This document shows, piece after piece, positions 6,828 to 7,535 of a stretch of 7,535 bases of DNA. The notes below the pieces were generated by a model that saw nothing but the letters and a program-made list of their open reading frames with translations, was not told the origin of the DNA and ran no database searches. How positions within the stretch are numbered: the stretch's first letter is position 1; every line of letters starts with the position of its first letter. The position numbers and the translations under genes were made by a program. Source of the DNA: JAIVJN01 sp036732565 (lineage in GTDB: Bacteria; Acidobacteriota; Vicinamibacteria; Vicinamibacterales; UBA2999); NCBI GenBank assembly GCA_036732565.1, contig DAINCF010000354.1, positions 1-7,535 of the forward strand, in the 5' to 3' direction.

Positions 6828-7535
6828 ATGTCGGCAGACCTGGCGTGGATGACCATCGAGCAGATCGCGCCGCTCGTCGCGGCACGTGACGTGTCGCCAC
6901 GCGAGCTGGTCGAGGTGCTGCTGGGCCGCATTCAGCAGGTCGGCATCGGTTTGAATGCGTTCATCACCGTCGATGCCGACGGCGCCCGAGCCGAAGCCGC
7001 GCGGGCGGAGGCCGAGATCCTGCGCGGCGCCTACCGTGGGCCGCTGCACGGCGTGCCCGTCGCGCTCAAGGACAATATCTGGACGGCGGGGCTGCGCACC
7101 ACCGCAGGGTCGCGCATCCTCGCGGGGTTCGTTCCCGTCGATGACGCCACCGTCGTGCGCCGGCTGCGTCGGGCCGGTGCGATCGTCATCGGCAAGTCCA
7201 ACATGAGCGAGTTCGCGTACGGCGCGACCAATAACAACTCGCACTTTGGCCCGACCCACAATCCGTGGGATCTCGCGCGCATCACCGGCGGCTCGAGCGG
7301 TGGCTCGGCGGCGGCCGTGGCCGGCGGCTGCGCGTACGCGGCGCTTGGCACGGACACCGGCGGATCGGTTCGCATTCCCGCCGCGCTCTGCGGCGTGATG
7401 GCGCTCAAGCCTACGTTCGGTCGCGTCAGCTGCCATGGCACGATGCCGCTCGTGCCGCGCTACGACCACGTCGGGCCGATCGCGCGCAGCGCGGCCGACC
7501 TCGCGATCGTGCTCCGCGCGGTCGCCGGCCGCGAC
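6828..7535 (+). CDS. Amidase-signature family enzyme (GatA-like), 3' end outside window
   Basis: First 236 residues of a serine amidase that hydrolyses a carboxamide to acid and ammonia or amine; members are usually 450-500 aa, so about half is missing. The frame has no stop to the right edge. The full Ser-cisSer-Lys triad is present with the same spacing as in known members: K81 (ALKDN), S156 in GGSSGGSAAA (154-163) and S180 in DTGGS (176-180), i.e. intervals of 75 and 24. Further family segments are GPLHGVPVALKDN, VIGKSNMSEFAYG and ALKPTFGRVS. The start at 6828 fits the usual N-terminal pattern (DLAWMTI followed by SPREL), although the ribosome site is poor (only CCGGG upstream); ATG 6849 is an alternative. 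There is no signal peptide, so it should be cytoplasmic, unlike the preceding enzyme. The 13-bp gap suggests the same operon. A role as the tRNA-dependent GatA subunit is less likely because gatB/gatC are not seen, but they could lie outside the window. Confidence 0.94.
   Translation, partial: MSADLAWMTIEQIAPLVAARDVSPRELVEVLLGRIQQVGIGLNAFITVDADGARAEAARAEAEILRGAYRGPLHGVPVALKDNIWTAGLRTTAGSRILAGFVPVDDATVVRRLRRAGAIVIGKSNMSEFAYGATNNNSHFGPTHNPWDLARITGGSSGGSAAAVAGGCAYAALGTDTGGSVRIPAALCGVMALKPTFGRVSCHGTMPLVPRYDHVGPIARSAADLAIVLRAVAGRD

Noticed and set aside
5435..6931. 498-aa open frame on the minus strand opposite the amidohydrolase
   Set aside because: The + strand gene has all metal ligands and a strong ribosome site. 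The antisense product is His/Arg/Gly/Val-rich with no domain and crosses two gene junctions.

Overview
The window looks like a chromosomal stretch from a high-GC Gram-negative bacterium, most likely an Acidobacteriota member (a Vicinamibacteria-type lineage would fit). The basis is the large TonB-dependent receptor with an N-terminal carboxypeptidase-regulatory-like (Oar-type) domain, the strong G/C bias at third codon positions, and several exported enzymes in one neighbourhood. This placement is inference from gene style; no rRNA or other phylogenetic marker is present. All five protein genes are on the + strand. There is no tRNA, rRNA, CRISPR array, insertion sequence or gene-free stretch over 300 bases.

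Layout. (1) 1-1100: 3' part of a glucose-fructose oxidoreductase-family (Gfo/Idh/MocA) enzyme. The frame is open to the left edge and reads as the tail of a Tat-type signal peptide, so the true start lies outside the window. (2) 1101-1268: short intergenic region with a weak promoter candidate. (3) 1269-2090: AraC-family regulator with an N-terminal cupin and a C-terminal double helix-turn-helix. (4) 2091-2238: regulatory gap with a small palindrome, a good sigma70-like promoter candidate (TAGACA, 18 bp, TCTAAT), a GC-rich hairpin and a ribosome binding site. (5) 2239-5451: TonB-dependent outer-membrane receptor of 1070 aa. (6) 5462-6814: exported metal-dependent amidohydrolase. (7) 6828-7535: amidase-signature enzyme, cut by the right edge and with no visible signal peptide.

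The last three genes are separated by only 10 and 13 bp and probably form one transcript starting near 2154. The simplest reading is a small uptake-and-hydrolysis unit. The receptor would bring an amide- or peptide-like compound across the outer membrane, the exported amidohydrolase would act in the periplasm, and the amidase would cleave an amide bond in the cytoplasm. The upstream AraC protein is a plausible ligand-responsive controller. The substrate cannot be read from the sequence and no inner-membrane transporter is visible. Each protein belongs to a known family; what may be new is the combination, plus details such as four local cysteine pairs in the receptor and a CxxC motif in the regulator's cupin. 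I see no clear sign of an entirely new type of system.
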